Below, one piece after another: positions 4,925 through 7,038 of a stretch of 7,038 nt of DNA. The stretch spans positions 1-7,038 of the forward strand of contig JAHFLI010000029.1 of assembly GCA_023255615.1 (NCBI GenBank), read 5' to 3'. This DNA is from Candidatus Woesearchaeota archaeon. GTDB taxonomy: Archaea; Nanobdellota; Nanobdellia; Woesearchaeales; JACQSR01. The first letter of the stretch is position 1, and each line of letters starts with the position of its first letter. Made by a program: the position numbers and the translations under genes. The notes beneath the pieces are model-generated. The model had not been told where the DNA came from and did no database searches. It worked only from the letters and a program-made list of their open reading frames with translations.

Positions 4925-6007
4925 ATGGCCAAGGACTATTATCAGATCCTTGGTGTGAATAAAAACGCCACCAAAGAAGAAATTAAAATAGCGTATAAAC
5001 GGTTAGCAAAGAAACATCATCCGGATTTAAACAAAGAAGCGGGATCTGCGGAAAAGTTTAAAGAAATTAATGAAGCAGCTGCTGTTCTTGGCGATGATGA
5101 AAAACGCCAACGATACGATCAAACAGGATCTGTTGAAGGAGAGCCATTTAGCGGATTTGACTTTCGTGATTTTACTGGTGGCGGATTTGATTTTGAAAGT
5201 ATTTTCGACCAATTTTTCGGAGGAGGATTTCGTGGAAGACGGAGTCCTGCTCGAGGAAATGATCTGCGCTATGATATAGAAATTTCTTTAGAAGAAGCGG
5301 CTCATGGCGTGACAAAAACAATTGTTGTACCACGATTAGAACAATGTTCAAAGTGTGATGGTTTAGGAGCTGCGTCTGCTTCTGATGTGGTGAATTGCGA
5401 TAAGTGTAATGGTCATGGGGTAGTGAGGAGAGAACAGAGAACACCATTTGGTATTTTTGCTTCGACGACTACGTGCCCAAAATGCAAGGGACAAGGAAAG
5501 TATATCAAAAATGAGTGTGTTGTTTGTGATGGGACTGGAGTGGTGAGAAAAAGCAAGAAGATAGAGGTTGCCATTCCTGCAGGAGCAGAAGAAGGCACTC
5601 ATTTACGATTACGAGGAGAGGGAGAAGCAGGAGAAAAAGGAGGACCAGCTGGAGATTTATTTGTGGTATTACATGAGAAAACTCATTCTCACTTCGTCCG
5701 AGAGGGAACTGATTTGCATGTTAAAGTTGACCTTGATTTTGTGACTGCAACATTAGGTGGAGAAATTGATGTTCCTACCTTAGATGGTTCGGCGTCATTA
5801 AAAATTCCTTCAGGAACTCAATCAAATACTCTTTTTCGCATGAAAGGAAAAGGAATTCCTTCTCTCCATGGTGGAGATGTTGGTGCGGAAAAAGTTGAAG
5901 TGATTATTACCGTTCCCGAAAAATTAAATAAACGCCAACGAGAATTACTTGAAGAATTTCAAAAAGAAAGCAGTAAAAAAGGTTTTTTTAAGAAAGTGTT
6001 TGAGTAA
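4925..6007 (+). CDS. dnaJ: DnaJ, Hsp40 co-chaperone (type A/I)
   Basis: The protein has 360 residues. It delivers substrates to DnaK and stimulates its ATPase. The J domain (1-67) has YYQILGV, KIAYKRLAKK and the catalytic HPD at 32-34. A Gly/Phe-rich region (74-104) follows. Four complete zinc-binding motifs, CSKCDGLG (141-148), CDKCNGHG (158-165), CPKCKGQG (184-191) and CVVCDGTG (198-205), make it a full type A protein. The C-terminal domains include IEVAIPAGAEEGTHLRLRGE (213-232), DLFVVLHEKTHSHFVREGTD (244-263) and a second barrel with TLGGEIDVPTLDG (276-288). It starts 1 bp after the dnaK stop; GAGGAG at 4906-4911 is a rather distant ribosome-binding site, so coupling to dnaK is likely. 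In the last J-domain helix, EAAAVLGDDEKRQRYD replaces the commoner EAYEVLSDPEKR. The gene ends the operon, stop to stop against nadM. Confidence 0.96.
   Translation: MAKDYYQILGVNKNATKEEIKIAYKRLAKKHHPDLNKEAGSAEKFKEINEAAAVLGDDEKRQRYDQTGSVEGEPFSGFDFRDFTGGGFDFESIFDQFFGGGFRGRRSPARGNDLRYDIEISLEEAAHGVTKTIVVPRLEQCSKCDGLGAASASDVVNCDKCNGHGVVRREQRTPFGIFASTTTCPKCKGQGKYIKNECVVCDGTGVVRKSKKIEVAIPAGAEEGTHLRLRGEGEAGEKGGPAGDLFVVLHEKTHSHFVREGTDLHVKVDLDFVTATLGGEIDVPTLDGSASLKIPSGTQSNTLFRMKGKGIPSLHGGDVGAEKVEVIITVPEKLNKRQRELLEEFQKESSKKGFFKKVFE
5975..5989 (-). terminator. Possible T-run terminator for the nadM-type gene, inside the dnaJ end
   Basis: A run of six A, GG, and seven T near the end of dnaJ (coding for KKGFF) gives a T6 tract on the minus strand 28-33 bases past the nadM stop. 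Archaeal RNA polymerase often terminates at such runs. The T7 on the plus strand lies before the dnaJ stop, so it would be harmful as a dnaJ terminator. The assignment is weak because lysine and phenylalanine codons can produce this by chance. Confidence 0.25.
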
Positions 6008-6502
6008 TTAGAGAGATTTAATTCTCTCGATTCCATTGATCTTTTTTATATAATCAACAACTTCTTTCGGTACGAGATGCTCCCATTGTTTACTATGTTT
6101 GACCAGATCACGAATTGACGTGCTTGAGATGTCATCAATAAGCTTGAGTTTTTTTACATCGAACTTTTTATTATTCTGAAACAAAGAAAGAACCCATTGA
6201 TTTCCGCTGTACACATATTCAAATTCAGGAATCTCTTTTTCAATATATTTCAACCATTTTGCATCATCATGGTAATCAGGAAGAGGAAGGATGGTACCAT
6301 TATGGATGTGGTTTGCTTCTAATACTTCTTCAATCATCTTTTTTCGTTCTTCGTACGTAAAAGGATTTTCTTTTTCATTATCATATTGAGAAGAGCCTAT
6401 TGCAATGATGAGATGATTAACGTCTTTTAATGCCAACTTGATATCATAGAGATGTCCTTTATGAAATGGTTGAAAACGACCAATGAAGAGACCGGTGACC
6501 AT
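6008..6502 (-). CDS. nadM: Nicotinamide-nucleotide adenylyltransferase (archaeal NMNAT), NAD biosynthesis
   Basis: The 164-residue enzyme transfers AMP from ATP to nicotinamide mononucleotide to make NAD, the last step of synthesis or salvage (EC 2.7.7.1). The nucleotidyltransferase motif GRFQPFHKGH is at 8-17 (GxFxPxHxGH class), with H14 and H17 as the conserved ATP-binding histidines. IGSSQYDNEKENPFTYEERK (35-54) is the segment archaeal NMNATs share. SGN (99-101) and ISSTSIR (125-131, the ISxTxIR motif) complete the ATP-binding site. The length agrees with the roughly 170-residue archaeal family. The start at 6502 is backed by a TATA box ending 23 bases upstream, again implying a leaderless mRNA. 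The stop codon (6008-6010 on this strand) directly abuts the dnaJ stop. No functional link to the chaperone operon is implied by the convergent arrangement. Confidence 0.93.
   Translation of the reverse strand: MVTGLFIGRFQPFHKGHLYDIKLALKDVNHLIIAIGSSQYDNEKENPFTYEERKKMIEEVLEANHIHNGTILPLPDYHDDAKWLKYIEKEIPEFEYVYSGNQWVLSLFQNNKKFDVKKLKLIDDISSTSIRDLVKHSKQWEHLVPKEVVDYIKKINGIERIKSL
6011..6047 (+). terminator. Possible hairpin plus T-run terminator of the chaperone operon
   Basis: GAGAGA (6011-6016) and TCTCTC (6023-6028) form a 6-bp stem with a 6-nt loop, 3 bases after the dnaJ stop. A T6 tract follows at 6042-6047. Both lie within the antisense of the last nadM codons, because there is no intergenic space here. 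The gap of 13 bases between stem and T-run makes a classical intrinsic terminator doubtful, but the T-run alone could work in an archaeon. Confidence 0.35.
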
Positions 6503-6524
6503 AAGTTTTGGTTTTGTTTTTACT

Positions 6525-6532
6525 ATATATAA
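6525..6532 (-). promoter_or_regulatory. TATA box of the nadM-type gene
   Basis: The minus strand reads TTATATAT, preceded by ACCAAAC as a possible BRE. Its downstream edge is 23 bases from the A of the ATG at 6502, consistent with a leaderless transcript. Confidence 0.6.
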
Positions 6533-6548
6533 GTTTGGTCCCCCTCAA

Positions 6549-6556
6549 TTTTATAA
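6549..6556 (+). promoter_or_regulatory. TATA-like box of the HAD phosphatase gene
   Basis: TTTTATAA ends 23 bases before ATG 6579, the same spacing as at the other apparently leaderless genes in the window. This supports 6579 as the start rather than the in-frame ATG at 6612. The upstream CCCTCAA is a poor BRE, so the promoter may be weaker than its divergent partner. Confidence 0.55.
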
Positions 6557-6578
6557 GTGAAAGAGAATTCTCGCTATC

Positions 6579-7038
6579 ATGGCACAAAGCATCAATCTGG
6601 ATGGAATAATAATGTTCCCTTGGGTTCGATTTGTTCGGACTTCATTAGCAGTTCCGCATTTTTTTGTTCGGGACATTAGCAAAATGGATCCAAGAAAATT
6701 AAAAGATGCTGGGTTTAAAGGTTGCATCTTTGATAAAGATAATACACTCACTGCACCATATGTCAATACACTTTTTCCCACAATTCGGTCTGCTTTTGAA
6801 GAATATAGGGAAGTTTTTCGATCTGAGATCGTTATCGATTCTAATTCTGCTGGAACAAAAGATGACGTCAATTATCAATCTGCCCTGCGAATTGAAAAAG
6901 AACTGGGAATTGAAGTTCTCCGACATGACCGAAAAAAACCAGGTGGAAGAGAGGCGATCTATGAGAGGTTCACATGCGATCCTTCTTATCTTGTTATGTT
7001 CGGAGACAGGCCTTCAACGGATATCGTTTTTGGAAATA
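6579..7038 (+). CDS. Gep4/YqeG-type HAD phosphatase (phosphatidylglycerophosphatase-like), 5' part
   Basis: A reading frame runs from ATG 6579 off the right window edge; 153 residues are visible. It is a HAD-superfamily hydrolase: FDKDNTLTAPY (51-61) holds the nucleophile D52 and acid/base D54, IVIDSNSAGT (84-93) is motif II, HDRKKPGG (116-123) carries the motif III lysine, and FGDRPSTDIVFGN (141-153) is motif IV. The combination 'FDKDNTLTaPY', 'SNSAGT', 'LRHDRKKP' and 'GDR..TDI..GN' is that of the Gep4/YqeG family, whose mitochondrial members dephosphorylate phosphatidylglycerophosphate. The N-terminal part (QSINLDGI, LAVPHFFVRDISKMD, LKDAGFKG) also follows the eukaryotic Gep4 pattern as I remember it. 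In an archaeon the substrate might be archaetidylglycerophosphate, which is inference. An in-frame TGA at 6558 and the TATA spacing define the start. Full-length homologues are about 170-200 residues, so little is missing. Confidence 0.82.
   Translation, partial: MAQSINLDGIIMFPWVRFVRTSLAVPHFFVRDISKMDPRKLKDAGFKGCIFDKDNTLTAPYVNTLFPTIRSAFEEYREVFRSEIVIDSNSAGTKDDVNYQSALRIEKELGIEVLRHDRKKPGGREAIYERFTCDPSYLVMFGDRPSTDIVFGN

Noticed and set aside
5975..5990. A6/T7 homopolymers near the end of dnaJ as a programmed frameshift site
   Set aside because: The A-run is not in slippery register. The T-run would only alter the last few residues, and the zero-frame protein ends normally for the family.
1..7038. 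Mobile element, CRISPR array, tRNA or defence system
   Set aside because: There are no spaced direct repeats, transposase motifs, tRNA cloverleaf or nuclease/helicase signatures. The content is housekeeping and stress genes in normal coding style.

Overview
The window looks like chromosomal DNA of an archaeon, most likely a small-genome DPANN lineage of the Woesearchaeota/Pacearchaeota kind. The domain call rests on a ribosomal protein L15e tail (archaea and eukaryotes only), an archaeal-type nicotinamide-nucleotide adenylyltransferase, TATA-box promoters with 22-24 bp to the start codon, and GGTGA-type ribosome-binding sites inside the operon. The lineage guess rests on remembered similarity of gene content and is weaker. 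There is no mobile element, CRISPR array, tRNA or rRNA.

Layout. Positions 1-152 hold the end of a ribosomal protein L15e gene, followed by a T-rich terminator. Two minus-strand genes follow: a SpoIIM-like multi-pass membrane protein (179-997) and a winged-helix regulator (1029-1430), each with its own TATA box and apparently leaderless. A 100-bp divergent promoter region (1431-1530) separates the regulator from a six-gene plus-strand operon: grpE, a YkgJ-type cysteine-cluster protein, an unknown small protein, a DUF3467 protein, dnaK and dnaJ (1531-6007). The operon is tightly packed, with overlaps or gaps of a few bases throughout. Its last stop codon directly abuts the stop codon of a convergent nadM-type gene (6008-6502, minus). 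A second divergent promoter region (6503-6578) leads to a plus-strand Gep4/YqeG-type HAD phosphatase, cut off by the window end at 7038.

Biology. GrpE, DnaK and DnaJ form the complete Hsp70 folding machine, a set archaea are thought to have acquired from bacteria. Three small, poorly characterised genes sit between grpE and dnaK. The most striking non-coding feature is a perfect 17-bp palindrome, GTTGATCT-A-AGATCAAC (1507-1523). It fills most of the predicted short leader of the chaperone operon, the only one of the five predicted transcripts in the window that seems to have a leader. Together with the divergent regulator, this suggests a local heat-shock control circuit, with the palindrome acting either as an operator at the transcription start or as an RNA hairpin next to the grpE start codon.
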